Source: Fuerstiella sp. (GTDB taxonomy: Bacteria; Planctomycetota; Planctomycetia; Planctomycetales; Planctomycetaceae). From it: a stretch of DNA of 64,000 nucleotides. The first letter of the stretch is position 1; the number at the start of each line of letters is the position of its first letter. Positions 1 to 9,322 of this stretch are shown one piece after another. Below the pieces are notes generated by a model. The model made no database searches. It saw nothing but the letters and a program-made list of their open reading frames with translations, and was not told the origin of the DNA. The stretch is taken from the NCBI GenBank assembly GCA_022447185.1, contig JAKVAY010000036.1, positions 133,282 to 197,281 on the forward strand, read 5' to 3'. The position numbers were made by a program, and so were the translations under genes.

Positions 1-781
1 GCTGAATCACGAAATATCGATCGCGCACGAGCTCTTCGTGAACATGTTCACCGCTCGAAAGAATCGTGGGAGTCACGGGCATCACCGGGCCGCGCTGGAA
101 GTCTGTACAGAAGAGTGATTGTTCCACATGGATTTCTCGTGGCTTGCTGTCAGTACCCAGACGGCCCCAGTCGTGCAGGCGAAACGTAAGATCACTCTGC
201 TGTTGAATTTCGGCCAGTACAATGCCTGGTCCTATGGCGTGCACCGTACCGGCCGGCACAAACACACAGTCCCCAGGTCTGACGCGAAATATGTTGAGAC
301 ACTCCTCGATCGTGCCGTCCTGCAGATGGCGCCGAAGCTGGTCTCGATCAACACCTGACTTCAGTCCGGCGCAGATGCGGCTGTCCGGCTGAGCGTCAAT
401 GATGATCCACGCCTCGGTCTTGCCTTTTTCTGCGCGATCATACTGCTTCGCCTGTTCATCATTCGGATGAACCTGCAAAGACAGCCAGTCATTGGCGTCC
501 AGAAACTTGATCAACAAAGGAAACTGATTCAGCCCGGCATGACGGCCGAGCAGCGTGGCACCCGCCTGGCACATCAGTTGGTGCAGCGTTTTTCCACTGT
601 TCGGGCCATTCGCTATAATACTTTGGTCCGTTCCATGGTCGGCAATCTCCCAGCTTTCTGCATAGTCAGACCCAGGACCGATGTCTTTTTTCAGCAGTTC
701 TCCAAGGCGTCGTCCGCCCCAGCGAATTTGCTTGAGGCGCGGTTCGAATGTCAGCGGTGTCATAGAGTCCCATTCCGTCAT
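1..781 (-). CDS. manA: Mannose-6-phosphate isomerase, class I (partial, C-terminus off the window)
   Basis: Interconverts mannose 6-phosphate and fructose 6-phosphate in the cytoplasm, feeding GDP-mannose synthesis or mannose catabolism. About 260 residues are visible and the frame is still open at base 1. The type I cupin fold is recognisable from LSLQVHPND (zinc ligands Gln103 and His105), GKTEAW (Glu123) and VPAGTVHAIG (His181), followed by EIQQQSDLTFRLHDWGR. I take the ATG at 781 as start because AGGTGA lies about 5 bases upstream; ATGs at 773 and 764 are possible. It lies 190 bp behind the TauE-like gene on the same strand. The family call is firm; preference for mannose 6-phosphate over a related sugar phosphate is inferred. 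Confidence 0.93.
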   Translation of the reverse strand, partial: MTEWDSMTPLTFEPRLKQIRWGGRRLGELLKKDIGPGSDYAESWEIADHGTDQSIIANGPNSGKTLHQLMCQAGATLLGRHAGLNQFPLLIKFLDANDWLSLQVHPNDEQAKQYDRAEKGKTEAWIIIDAQPDSRICAGLKSGVDRDQLRRHLQDGTIEECLNIFRVRPGDCVFVPAGTVHAIGPGIVLAEIQQQSDLTFRLHDWGRLGTDSKPREIHVEQSLFCTDFQRGPVMPVTPTILSSGEHVHEELVRDRYFVIQ

Positions 782-971
782 TACAGGTCACCTGCAACTC
801 AAATCGTTGCAGGTGGATCTGCTTCAGGTTGTTACAACACTGCGTTAGGCGAGCGGCATTGGCTGCCTGCTGAACATCCAGCAGGAAACGTGCAAGTTAA
901 GATTGCAATGATCGCAACCACTACCGGCAACTCGAGAAATCTGAGGCCACATTTTCCTGTGAGCACCGTGT

Positions 972-1955
972 TTAAAAACTCACAGGTTTTGGCAATGTAA
1001 TCAGATGCACCGTTTCTTCCCCAAAGCTGAGTTGCTCGGCAGTTTGGAGTTCCTTAGAGAAAAATGCAAGATTCCACAGTCTCACCCATACGATTGCCGA
1101 TGCGCAAAGAACCATGATGCCAAATCCCAGTCGCAGTTGCCGGCCCTGCAGACGCATGCCGAATTCTGCGCCAAGGCGTGCACCGACTGGTCCTGTGAAC
1201 AGCAAAGCGATCGTGAGCCACAGATTCACGCGGTTGTCCAGGGCGTGCAGAACACATGCCTGGCAGGAAGCAATCCAGACAATGACGACGGTCACTGTTG
1301 TTGCATCACGTACTTTCAGGCCAAGTAGATAGACGGTCGCAGGAATCAGGATCAATCCACCGCTCATACCAAGGAATCCCGAAAAACAGCCGACTCCAAA
1401 TCCCAGCATCACCAACAGCGGGATGGAGTATTGTGAAGGAGTCAGATCCGGGATTTTAGCTATCGGACGTGTGTACCAGGTGGTAGCGACACCAGATAAA
1501 AATCTGTGCGAAGCTCGTGGAATGTGGGTGGTGCTGCGAAGTGACAAAAAAGCGATTCCAGTCATCAACAGTGAATAACAACTGAGTACGACCAGATCAA
1601 CGGCCGGGATTCCCCGGCCAAACAACTTCACGTCCTGGATGGCTTCCAGATTCGTTAACACTGCTGTACCTGCGAATACGCCTGCGAACAAACCGCCTGC
1701 CAGGATCAGTGGCAACTCAGTAAATCCAAGCGTGGGGCGTCGCGTGAGTAGCGCGGTAGTGGCCGGACCAATCGCGTAACAAGTGGTTGACCCGACTGCC
1801 ACAGGCAAAGGAATTCCGAGAATCGTATTCAGCAGCGGAACCAGCAGAAATCCACCACCGACACCGAACAGACCTGACAGGACTCCAACAAGCCCACCTG
1901 CAATCGCACTCAGCAGCAACGTTGATGCATTAAGTTCGGCCATAGGAGAACACAT
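972..1955 (-). CDS. TauE/SafE-family (sulfite exporter type) membrane permease
   Basis: Integral inner-membrane protein of about eight hydrophobic segments. The family's internal repeat is visible: GVLSGLFGVGGGFLLVP near residues 23-39 and GCFSGFLGMSGGLILIP near 190-206, the glycine-rich half-signatures of TauE/SafE (DUF81) transporters. Members are thought to move small sulfur-containing organic or inorganic anions; the substrate cannot be read here. The length of 327 residues is slightly above the usual 250-300 because of a longer middle loop. Start is ATG 1955, or ATG 1943 (MAELN). It follows the metallophosphoesterase gene by 54 bp on the same strand, so the two may be co-transcribed. Confidence 0.88.
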   Translation of the reverse strand: MCSPMAELNASTLLLSAIAGGLVGVLSGLFGVGGGFLLVPLLNTILGIPLPVAVGSTTCYAIGPATTALLTRRPTLGFTELPLILAGGLFAGVFAGTAVLTNLEAIQDVKLFGRGIPAVDLVVLSCYSLLMTGIAFLSLRSTTHIPRASHRFLSGVATTWYTRPIAKIPDLTPSQYSIPLLVMLGFGVGCFSGFLGMSGGLILIPATVYLLGLKVRDATTVTVVIVWIASCQACVLHALDNRVNLWLTIALLFTGPVGARLGAEFGMRLQGRQLRLGFGIMVLCASAIVWVRLWNLAFFSKELQTAEQLSFGEETVHLITLPKPVSF

Positions 1956-2009
1956 TGTTCATTTACCCAGAATGTCCGTCCGGTTCGAATGCAGAGGGCA
2001 AATTGCGAT

Positions 2010-2819
2010 TTAATCACATACGGGCGTGTGTTCGGCATGCGAAAGTCTGACAACGTAGGTTTCCAGCTGATTGTCACAAAGCTCGATGACGCGATAGCCC
2101 GGTGGATCATCAGCAAACTTCGCTTGTGTTCCACCTGGGGCGAACTGAAGTCCGGTTGAAGGGGTTGTCACGACGCGAGTTCTGCCAATTTGTCCGTTGA
2201 ATTCATGATGTACATGTCCGCAACAAATCAACTGGACTGCAGGATGATTCCGCACCACATCGACCAGTTCATTCCGATCGGTCAGTCCGATTGCATCCAT
2301 CCAGTCGCTTCCAACATCAACAGCTGGGTGATGACAAAACAATACGCATGGCCTGTTGCCATGAACGGCAAGACGTTCATTGAGCCAGGCTGCCTGAGCC
2401 CCGCCAAATTGGCCGGGAACCTGACCCGGAGCGTGTGTGTCCAGCCCGGCCAGCAGCCAGGGTCCGCAATCCAGTGTGAACGTGATTCGGTCGTCGCCAG
2501 GAATGTCACCGGGATTTTGTTGTGCGATGACGTCGCCCAGGATGGTTCTCATAACATCCCGGTCGTCATGGTTACCAGGAACAATGGCCAGCCGACCAAG
2601 CCAAGGTTTCAGAATCTGGCGGACCGCTTCGTAGCTTTCCGGACATTCATCATGTGTGTGATCACCCGTGACTATGACATAATCAAATTCACTCTCGCAC
2701 TGCAGAACCGTGTCGACGACATCTTGCAACGTGAGACGCGTGGGAATACCTTTAAGGGTGGCCTCAGGGTCGCGGAACAGATGCAGGTCCGTCAGATGCA
2801 GAATTCGAAACTCAGTCAT
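2010..2819 (-). CDS. Calcineurin-like metallophosphoesterase, CpdA-type
   Basis: Cytoplasmic binuclear-metal phosphoesterase of 269 residues. All five metal-site blocks are present in order: TDLHL (Asp11, His13), TGDHTHD (Asp53), PGNHDD (Asn83, His84), CHH (His163) and GHVHHE (His202, His204). The arrangement and length match the 3',5'-cyclic nucleotide phosphodiesterase CpdA/GpdQ branch, so cAMP or another phosphodiester is the likely substrate, but this class is broad and specificity is inferred. No signal peptide is seen. It is the first gene of a minus-strand run with the TauE-like gene. Confidence 0.85.
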   Translation of the reverse strand: MTEFRILHLTDLHLFRDPEATLKGIPTRLTLQDVVDTVLQCESEFDYVIVTGDHTHDECPESYEAVRQILKPWLGRLAIVPGNHDDRDVMRTILGDVIAQQNPGDIPGDDRITFTLDCGPWLLAGLDTHAPGQVPGQFGGAQAAWLNERLAVHGNRPCVLFCHHPAVDVGSDWMDAIGLTDRNELVDVVRNHPAVQLICCGHVHHEFNGQIGRTRVVTTPSTGLQFAPGGTQAKFADDPPGYRVIELCDNQLETYVVRLSHAEHTPVCD

Positions 2820-3013
2820 GGATCATCTGCTCGAATCAGGACGTGACATTCATAGACCCGAAAACCAGTCACTGACAGTCCCAGAACTGTCAGGATTTGA
2901 GTTTTGTCTGCGAATAACGGGAATTTGGGAACTCAATAGCCATTAAAAGACTCTGATTCATTGAAACTTCTGCGGGCCTCGTGTGCGCCAGCATCCACAA
3001 TTACTGAACAAAA

Positions 3014-4036
3014 ATGACGTCAGACAGTCAAGACAATCCCGAAGAACTGCTATCCGCCCAATTTGATGGTGAATTTACCGGAGATTTGAACGCATCAGAC
3101 GAACTCAAATTAAAGCTGGAGAATGAATGGACTGTTGTGCGAACACAAATTCAGTCGTTGCCGGTGAAGTCCGTCGACTTGGTCCAGACTGTTAACAGCG
3201 ACTTCGGTCACGTTTCGCGACCTAAATCCATCAAGCAGCGTCGATCGTGGAATGCATGGGTGACGATGGGATCTGGTGTTGCAGCGATTGTCGTGATGTT
3301 TGGGTACATCGCACTTCAATTGATGCAGTCCGTCGATTCCAATCGCAGGTCGGTTAACGTCGTCGAGTTTCGGAAAACACTGAGTGAACTGAGTAAGCAT
3401 CATCCGGATTCCGCGAGTTGCAACCTTGTTGTGGTAAATATTGCCGATGATGCCGGCGTTGAGGCAAGCGTTCGTGAGATGCTGGGGGCCGCCGAGCAGC
3501 GTGGTGCGGAGATCACGTCACTGCACTCTGAAGTTGATGGTGGCGCAGAGTATTCTGCCGGGTTCCTGATGACGGCCGGTAGTGAGTCCCAAGTCGTCCT
3601 GGATTCGCTGGCCGACCAGCAAGAAAGGCTGGAATTGAATCCCGAAAACATCGATGGTCGTAGTCAGGAAGAAATCAGAGCAATGTTTCTGGCGGCAATG
3701 AGGGTGCCGACAAAGTCCGACAAAGTATTTGGTGTCATGTATGTGGTTGACGAATCGGAACTGAAAATTTTCATGGAGCCACTACCGTCAGACGTGCGTC
3801 AGCCCTCTCGTTCTCGATCAGTCGCATTGCCAAAGTCCAAAGACGTTGCATTCGACGGCGTCCCGCCGGAGGCAGTTCAGAATTCATTCGCAGTCACAAC
3901 ATCCGGGGAATTTCCCTCGACGATGCCGCTGATTGTCATCTTTCGAAAGCGGGTTTCTGTTCGCGAAGTAACCCCGGATGCCGACCCGGAACAGGGACAG
4001 TTGTGGCGTGAGGGCCTTTTCGAGCCCGCCGTTTGA
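3014..4036 (+). CDS. Membrane-anchored protein with anti-sigma-factor-like N-terminus
   Basis: A 340-residue protein I cannot assign to a named family. The N-terminus (EELLSAQFDGEFTGDL, residues 10-25) resembles the opening of planctomycete anti-sigma proteins (usually LSAYLDGEL), followed by a charged helix, one transmembrane segment near residues 84-105 and a 235-residue extracytoplasmic region. No zinc-binding His/Cys cluster is visible and no ECF sigma gene is adjacent, so an anti-sigma role is only a suggestion. The C-terminal part has no motif I recognise. The gene stands alone between divergent and co-directional neighbours. Confidence 0.75.
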   Translation: MTSDSQDNPEELLSAQFDGEFTGDLNASDELKLKLENEWTVVRTQIQSLPVKSVDLVQTVNSDFGHVSRPKSIKQRRSWNAWVTMGSGVAAIVVMFGYIALQLMQSVDSNRRSVNVVEFRKTLSELSKHHPDSASCNLVVVNIADDAGVEASVREMLGAAEQRGAEITSLHSEVDGGAEYSAGFLMTAGSESQVVLDSLADQQERLELNPENIDGRSQEEIRAMFLAAMRVPTKSDKVFGVMYVVDESELKIFMEPLPSDVRQPSRSRSVALPKSKDVAFDGVPPEAVQNSFAVTTSGEFPSTMPLIVIFRKRVSVREVTPDADPEQGQLWREGLFEPAV

Positions 4037-4200
4037 GGACTGGAGAGACCTCCGACAGCAGCCCTCATCGATTTCTGGGAGCTGCAAAATTCAAGAAATT
4101 CCCTGCAACCGAAGCCTTGTGTCCCGAACGACGGAACTGGCCTGACTGTCAACCCGTTTCTGTCAATTAGCCAAGTCCATATGGCGAATGAAGTGGTGGT

Positions 4201-4221
4201 GAGACAGGCTTTACCTGTCTC
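4201..4221 (+). promoter_or_regulatory. Perfect 8-bp hairpin upstream of the secreted-protein gene
   Basis: GAGACAGG, a 5-base loop, then CCTGTCTC: a perfect 8-bp stem 165 bp after one gene and about 79 bp before ATG 4300. No T-run follows, so it is either a weak terminator of the upstream gene or a leader structure. A second small stem (GCGCA-gtt-TGCGC, 4265-4277) sits closer to the start. Confidence 0.35.
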
Positions 4222-4299
4222 GTGATCGTGGAATAGAATTGGGACGGTAAGGTTTTGGCATGCAGCGCAGTTTGCGCAGACAGGAAATACTGCATCGTT

Positions 4300-6021
4300 A
4301 TGAACAGAATCCCACTCATACTCGTGCTGGTACTGATGACGACGGCGACATGTTGCGAGACGTGTGCCCAGAACAATCAGCCTCAAATTACCATAGCTCA
4401 TCCAGGGGTCACAGACCTCACAGCAGATTTGCTGTCGCTTACAAGACTCGCTCCGCCGGACGAGCAGCAATATGGAGAAGAGCTGGAGGCGTTTCTTCAG
4501 GATATTTCAATCGGCATGGCTGTTTCCAAACCGATTCGTATCGATGCGTTGGCTGCTTCCGGAACGGTCAGTTATCTGATCTGGATCGCATATGAAGACC
4601 AGGATGAATTCCTTCTGAACCTGGAATCCATTGGTTTCCCCGCTTTTCAACAGGCCAGTCCTCCCGGTTTTTTTCTGCTCGACGCCGGCCCCGACAAAGG
4701 GTGGCTTCAATTCTTAAAAAACTCGAACTATGCAGCTTTGGCACTCAGCACTCCGGATACCCACGACGTTGTGATGCAGTATGTTCTGGAGGCAGATGAC
4801 CCGGCACCGGCATTTGTAAAGCTCGAAAAGGACGGTGCCTCGGCTCTGTTGACACTGCACAACACAGAAAGAAGTGACGACAGCCAGGTCAGTCGCCGCG
4901 ATGTTTTTCAGGTATTGCGGGAAAAGGAACTCAAAGCTGTGCAGCAGCGACCATCCGAGTCAACCAGTAAGTTCGAACTCCGTAAAGACGCCTGGTCGAT
5001 TTTTTATGATGAGCTGGAGCGCCTTTATGTCGAAGCTGCTGAATTTAATCTCTGGAGCGATCTGAATCAAAAGGAATCCACGCTGTCGATCTCGTTTGAT
5101 TCTGTCGGAATTCCAAAGACTTCAATGGCAGAATCAATTGCAGAATTTGGTCAGGTTCCGGACGCGTTCGCTGAAATTCAGCCGATAGCAGAAAATGTTC
5201 TGTCCGGCCGAATGAATGTTTCAATCGACTGTCAGCGTCAAACGAATGCCAATGAATTCCTGGATTTGCTCACCATTGACGTACACAACCGCATCAACAA
5301 TTCGACGACACTCAAGGATACAGAAAAACAGGCGACCCGCGTCATCTATGATGACGTAGCCACGCTTTTTCGTGAGGGCTTCGCAAGTGGAAATGTCAAC
5401 GGTTTCGTGGAAGGCACTCACAACGGGACTGACTTTACGATCGTCGGCGCAGTGTCATCGCCTGAATCCGCCTCACTGACTGAAACTCTGAAACAGCTGC
5501 CCCTGGCCCGATCGGGCAATTCCGTGGATCAAAACTTTGCCTCAGCCGGTGGTATCACAATCCATAAGATCCAACTGGCCAAAGGTTTTATCGAACTGGC
5601 GGATGATTTGTTTGGTGTTGGGAGTGACTTCTACGTGGGTGTGGGCCACGATCAGATCTGGCTGGCGACCGGCCCGGGTTCCCCTGAATTGATGCAGAGC
5701 AAGATTGAAGAATTGGGCAGTGCCCGGCAGTCCGAGATGGTCCTCAGCGTGGACATCGGGCTGTCACCGTGGATCAATCGACTCCATGAACTGGCGGATC
5801 AGCGTCCGATTCCTGCCGCTGTGGAAGACCGGGCGGTATGGCGTGAGAATCTGCTTCGACTGAAACAGTTGTCCGCTGCACTGGGCACAGCGGATCATGT
5901 GAATATGTCGGTCAACAGTTCCGACGGAAACTTTTCGGGAACGGTGCAGATGAACAAAGGGATCCTGAGATTCTTTGGGCGCCGAATCGCCCTGCTGACG
6001 AAAGAAATCCTCGATCTCTGA
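4300..6021 (+). CDS. Secreted protein of unknown function (573 aa)
   Basis: The reading frame is open from 4255, but ATG 4300 gives a clean signal peptide (MNRIPLILVLVLMTTATCC, cleavage probably after CAQ near residue 24) with AGGAAA upstream, so I use it. The mature protein is acidic, has no transmembrane segment, no CxxCH and no enzymatic motif I recognise. Alternating hydrophobic strands suggest a beta-rich periplasmic or exported protein. It precedes scpB by 71 bp on the same strand, which may be chance proximity. I do not recognise the family and offer no function. Confidence 0.75.
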   Translation: MNRIPLILVLVLMTTATCCETCAQNNQPQITIAHPGVTDLTADLLSLTRLAPPDEQQYGEELEAFLQDISIGMAVSKPIRIDALAASGTVSYLIWIAYEDQDEFLLNLESIGFPAFQQASPPGFFLLDAGPDKGWLQFLKNSNYAALALSTPDTHDVVMQYVLEADDPAPAFVKLEKDGASALLTLHNTERSDDSQVSRRDVFQVLREKELKAVQQRPSESTSKFELRKDAWSIFYDELERLYVEAAEFNLWSDLNQKESTLSISFDSVGIPKTSMAESIAEFGQVPDAFAEIQPIAENVLSGRMNVSIDCQRQTNANEFLDLLTIDVHNRINNSTTLKDTEKQATRVIYDDVATLFREGFASGNVNGFVEGTHNGTDFTIVGAVSSPESASLTETLKQLPLARSGNSVDQNFASAGGITIHKIQLAKGFIELADDLFGVGSDFYVGVGHDQIWLATGPGSPELMQSKIEELGSARQSEMVLSVDIGLSPWINRLHELADQRPIPAAVEDRAVWRENLLRLKQLSAALGTADHVNMSVNSSDGNFSGTVQMNKGILRFFGRRIALLTKEILDL

Positions 6022-6092
6022 AAAGCTCCCGGTGAGTTTCATTTCCGGGTAACGACACATCTTCTGTTAAGGACAAATCGCGAAGGTCAGGG

Positions 6093-6884
6093 ATGTCCGA
6101 AGACTCAAAACGCGAAAAATTGACATTGGAAGATTCCGGTGAGGCCGCTGGCGATATCGAACTGGCATACCGTGAAGCCATGGCAGCGCTGGATGAAGCA
6201 GAAATCCAGGTCGGAAACGCGTTCAGCGATATTGTCGACGAAACCGAAGACGCCTCGGAACATCAAGAGCAGGCGTTCGTATCGATCGGAGAAAACCTCG
6301 CCCGTGATTTGCAGACGGACACAGGTGATGATGTATCGATCAAAGCCGCGTCAGACGAACGTGTCACTGCACGAGAAGTTATTGAAGCCGCGCTGTTCGT
6401 GGGTGGTGACGTATCACTCACGGCTCGCCGTTTGGCAGGATTCATCGGGAGTGATGTCGAATCGGGCGCAGCAGTCAGGATTATTGATCAGCTCAATCAG
6501 GATTATTCCCGGGACAACCGGCCTTATGAAATCCAGCTTCGTGAGGGGGGATTTCAACTGCAGCTGCGAGAAGGGTTCGCGCGACTTCAAAGCCAGGTGT
6601 ATGGCACGGGGCCAAGAAAAACTCGGCTGGCACCGGACGTTCTTGAAATGCTCGCATTTGTGGCCTGGAATCAACCCGTCGACGCCGCAGATTTGTCGGC
6701 AACGGGTCGGACAAAACCGATGACGGCTGTTCGTCAGCTAATCCGGCTTCAACTTCTTGAAGTTGAACGCACAGGCAGCACGCGGTCGGATGTCGCTTAT
6801 CGTACGACGAGGCAATTTCTCGAACTCTTCAACCTGAAGAGTCTGGACGATCTGCCACAGGCTGACATCTTTGCCTTCAAATAG
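6093..6884 (+). CDS. scpB: Segregation and condensation protein B (ScpB-like)
   Basis: ScpB dimers bind the ScpA kleisin in the SMC-ScpAB condensin that compacts and segregates chromosomes. The core runs from about residue 90 (VTAREVIEAALFVGGDVSLTARRLAGFIG) through two winged-helix domains, including FQLQLREGFARLQ, the LAPDVLEMLAFVAWNQPV block and the closing RTTRQFLELFNLKSLDDLPQ, which are typical of ScpB. An acidic extension of roughly 85 residues precedes the core, making the protein longer (263 residues) than the usual 180-200. Start ATG 6093 has AAGG about 6 bases upstream. No scpA or smc is present in the window. Confidence 0.88.
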   Translation: MSEDSKREKLTLEDSGEAAGDIELAYREAMAALDEAEIQVGNAFSDIVDETEDASEHQEQAFVSIGENLARDLQTDTGDDVSIKAASDERVTAREVIEAALFVGGDVSLTARRLAGFIGSDVESGAAVRIIDQLNQDYSRDNRPYEIQLREGGFQLQLREGFARLQSQVYGTGPRKTRLAPDVLEMLAFVAWNQPVDAADLSATGRTKPMTAVRQLIRLQLLEVERTGSTRSDVAYRTTRQFLELFNLKSLDDLPQADIFAFK

Positions 6885-6914
6885 AATTTCGGGCCCCGTC
6901 AACCGTAACACGTG

Positions 6915-7157
6915 TTAATCTGCAGCCGCTTCAGATCTCTCAGCTCTTCGCTTTTCAGCGGCTGCTTCGCGTTCTTCAAGCTGACCAATTGCGATCAGAC
7001 GTCGCTTCAGTTGTCGAACGTCCGCGTCCAGCGATCGCCACTTGGCATTTTTCGTCCGCGCCTTTTCTTCCACCTTTTCAGCATCCAGTTGATTCACCCA
7101 CTGAGACAGACTCTCCTGGGCAAGTTTAAGCTGGCGTTCTACGCGTTGACGGTCCAT
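6915..7157 (-). CDS. Small coiled-coil protein of unknown function
   Basis: An 80-residue, highly charged, almost wholly helical protein (Arg/Lys/Glu/Ala rich) with heptad-like spacing of Leu/Val, suggesting a coiled coil. It has no membrane segment and no cysteines. It faces scpB tail to tail with 30 bp between stop codons. Its length and composition look coding rather than random, but I see no family motif and assign no function. Confidence 0.6.
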   Translation of the reverse strand: MDRQRVERQLKLAQESLSQWVNQLDAEKVEEKARTKNAKWRSLDADVRQLKRRLIAIGQLEEREAAAEKRRAERSEAAAD

Positions 7158-7455
7158 GAGACAATACGGTCACTTATGAGGAAAGTAACATCCGGCCGAA
7201 CCGGATTCATTAGGACTGAGCATTGTGACAGGCAATCGTTGATTCTTCAACGCGAAATGGCATGGATCCCGTGGGGATCGAACATTGATTTTGTAATATC
7301 GCCGGGAAGTCACTAACGTCATCCTGGAATTCGCGGTTGCGGACTTCGTACCCACTAACCCATCTGGAAAATCCGGGACTGCTTCCGGCAGAAGCTTCGA
7401 ACGCCCGCCAGTTTCTGCAAAATCGGTCTTTTTTCCTGCAACGTGAACTCAAACG

Positions 7456-8265
7456 ATGTCACAGCACTCCTCTCGTCTTGAATTCGCTCTCCACTGCAGT
7501 ACTGACGCCGGCCGTCTGATTATGAAACATTATCAGTCGCAAAAATTGGGTGTCGAATCGAAGTCCGATAATTCTCCAGTGACCGTGGCCGACCGAGGAG
7601 CTGAACAGTTAATCCGACGGCAACTGGCAGAGCAGTTCCCGGAGGACGGAATTCTGGGGGAAGAATTCGACGACGTTCCGTCGTCTTCCGGGTACCGCTG
7701 GGTGCTGGATCCAATTGATGGAACCAAGCCCTTTATTTATGGAGTTCCTCTGTTTGGGACACTCATCGGTCTTGAATTCAACAACCGAATGGTGGTCGGT
7801 GTCTGTCGTTTGCCAGCCCTGAACGAGGTGATCTACGCGGAAGAAGGTGCCGGGGCATGGTGGAAAATCGCTGACCAGACACCTCGGAGAGCCCGGGTCT
7901 CCGCTTTGTCCAGGCTAAGTGATGCTCGTCTGATGATGACGGAACCAAGTTATACTGTTCAGTGTGGCCGGCAACAGATCTTCGACAACCTGCTGAAGAT
8001 TGTCCGATTGGCACGCGGCTGGGGAGACTGCTATGGCCATATGCTGGTAGCCACGGGACGGGCTGATATCGCGCTGGATCCGGCGATGTCCCCGTGGGAC
8101 ATCGCCGCGTTGATACCCATTCTGCGAGAAGCCGGCGGCAGCTGTACAGACTGGAAATTCGAAGAAAATATTTTCGGCGGTGACGGTGTTTCATGTGTAC
8201 CGGGATTAATCGACGAACTGCGTGACCTGCTGAAAGATGCACCACCCGTCAGAGACATCTCCTGA
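7456..8265 (+). CDS. hisN: Histidinol-phosphatase, inositol-monophosphatase family
   Basis: Mg2+-dependent phosphatase of 269 residues. Metal-site motifs are intact: GEE (Glu70), WVLDPIDGTKPF (Asp85, Asp88, Thr90) and SPWDIAAL (Asp215). The sequence DPIDGTKPFIYGVPLFGTLIGL and the WGDCYGHMLVATGRADIALDP block match HisN-type histidinol-phosphatases rather than general inositol monophosphatases, so the likely step is L-histidinol phosphate to histidinol in histidine synthesis. No other his gene is nearby. The leader of almost 300 bp contains two small GC-rich stems (7190-7206 and 7265-7279) but no recognised riboswitch. Confidence 0.88.
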   Translation: MSQHSSRLEFALHCSTDAGRLIMKHYQSQKLGVESKSDNSPVTVADRGAEQLIRRQLAEQFPEDGILGEEFDDVPSSSGYRWVLDPIDGTKPFIYGVPLFGTLIGLEFNNRMVVGVCRLPALNEVIYAEEGAGAWWKIADQTPRRARVSALSRLSDARLMMTEPSYTVQCGRQQIFDNLLKIVRLARGWGDCYGHMLVATGRADIALDPAMSPWDIAALIPILREAGGSCTDWKFEENIFGGDGVSCVPGLIDELRDLLKDAPPVRDIS

Positions 8266-8476
8266 TGCCAATCAACTCATTGCTCATCCGGCTGGGCAAT
8301 GCTGGTCGTCAGTTGAAATGAGATTCACAGAACGCCGTCTCGACGAGGAACCTCTCACAACTCCAGATCGGACAATCCGGTCTTCGACTGAGAGTTTGGC
8401 CAGGCGGGGAAGTCCATGTCGACCTGCCCGACATTCGAAAACCACAACCACCCACATCACCGAGAAGCCGGGTCCC

Positions 8477-8506
8477 GTTTCGCTGAAAGATTCAGCTTAG
8501 CGAAAC
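8477..8506. terminator. Possible bidirectional terminator between hisN and the SDR gene
   Basis: GTTTCGCT and AGCGAAAC form an 8-bp stem around a 14-base loop, in the space between two convergent genes. No T-run follows on either strand, so assignment rests on position and symmetry only. Confidence 0.3.
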
Positions 8507-8554
8507 AGCGAGGAGATTCGAGATCGGTTCCAGTCGTTTATTGTTTTGCTGTGC

Positions 8555-9322
8555 CTAACCAGGAATCATCACTCGTCCACCACTGGCAACGACCGTCTGT
8601 CCCGTCATGAAGCTGGACTCATCACTCAGCAGAAAGCGAATGACCGAAGCAATCTCGTCCGGTTGCCCCTTGCGCCCCATCGGGGTCGCATTCACAATCA
8701 TTTCATGAGCCTCAGGCGACAGAGTGTAAGCCATGTCAGTTTCGATCAGGCCGGGGCAGATGCAGTTGACACGAAGATTGTGTTTGGCCCAGCCCTGAGC
8801 CATGCACCGAGTCATCGCGATCACAGCGGCCTTCGATGCTGAGTAATGCACCTGATTCTCCCGTTCACGCAATGCGGCTATTGAGGAGATCAGCACGATG
8901 CGTCCGAACTCACGTCCAATCATTTCATCCTTTAATGCATAAACCATGTTGAAGGTGCCGTCCAGGTTGACATCCATCGTTTTCCGCCACGTTTCCCACG
9001 TTACGTCTGTTGCATGTTCAACAATACTGATACCGGCCGAGTGGACCAGCATGTCAACAGGACCAAAAGCGTCACGTGTCTTCAGGGCAATGCTGGCCGC
9101 TTCCTGCGGAATCGCAACATTCCCCTGAACAGCCAGGGCGACTCCACCGTTGGATTCAATCTCAGCAACGGTGGCCTGGGCTTTCGATTCATCAGACACA
9201 TAATTGACAGCGACACGGGCTCCTTCACTTGCCAGCCGCAGGCTGGCAGCCTTGCCAATTCCCCTTGAACCACCGGTGATCAGGATGGTACGGTCTGAAA
9301 ACACAGGGTCTCTGTCGGCCAT
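8555..9322 (-). CDS. Short-chain dehydrogenase/reductase, FabG-like
   Basis: Classical SDR of 255 residues with a Rossmann fold. Visible motifs are TGGSRGIG (residues 16-23, cofactor binding), HSAG (94-97, in place of NNAG), catalytic Asn119, Ser146/147, Tyr160 and Lys164 (YSASK), and NCICPGLIETDM. It is NAD(P)H-linked, and closest in appearance to 3-oxoacyl-ACP reductases, but the isolated position, away from other fatty-acid genes, leaves substrate open. Start ATG 9322 has AGGAA 8 bases upstream. It is convergent with hisN. Confidence 0.85.
   Translation of the reverse strand: MADRDPVFSDRTILITGGSRGIGKAASLRLASEGARVAVNYVSDESKAQATVAEIESNGGVALAVQGNVAIPQEAASIALKTRDAFGPVDMLVHSAGISIVEHATDVTWETWRKTMDVNLDGTFNMVYALKDEMIGREFGRIVLISSIAALRERENQVHYSASKAAVIAMTRCMAQGWAKHNLRVNCICPGLIETDMAYTLSPEAHEMIVNATPMGRKGQPDEIASVIRFLLSDESSFMTGQTVVASGGRVMIPG

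Noticed and set aside
7178..7206. GAGGAAAGT followed by a CCGG stem, recalling RNase P RNA
   Set aside because: The match is short and the surrounding 300 bp lack the conserved P4 and specificity elements; both ends would run into coding genes.
7265..7290. tRNA-like T-arm (GGGATCGAAC on plus, GTTCGATCCC on minus)
   Set aside because: The flanking bases do not form a T-stem, acceptor stem or anticodon arm on either strand.
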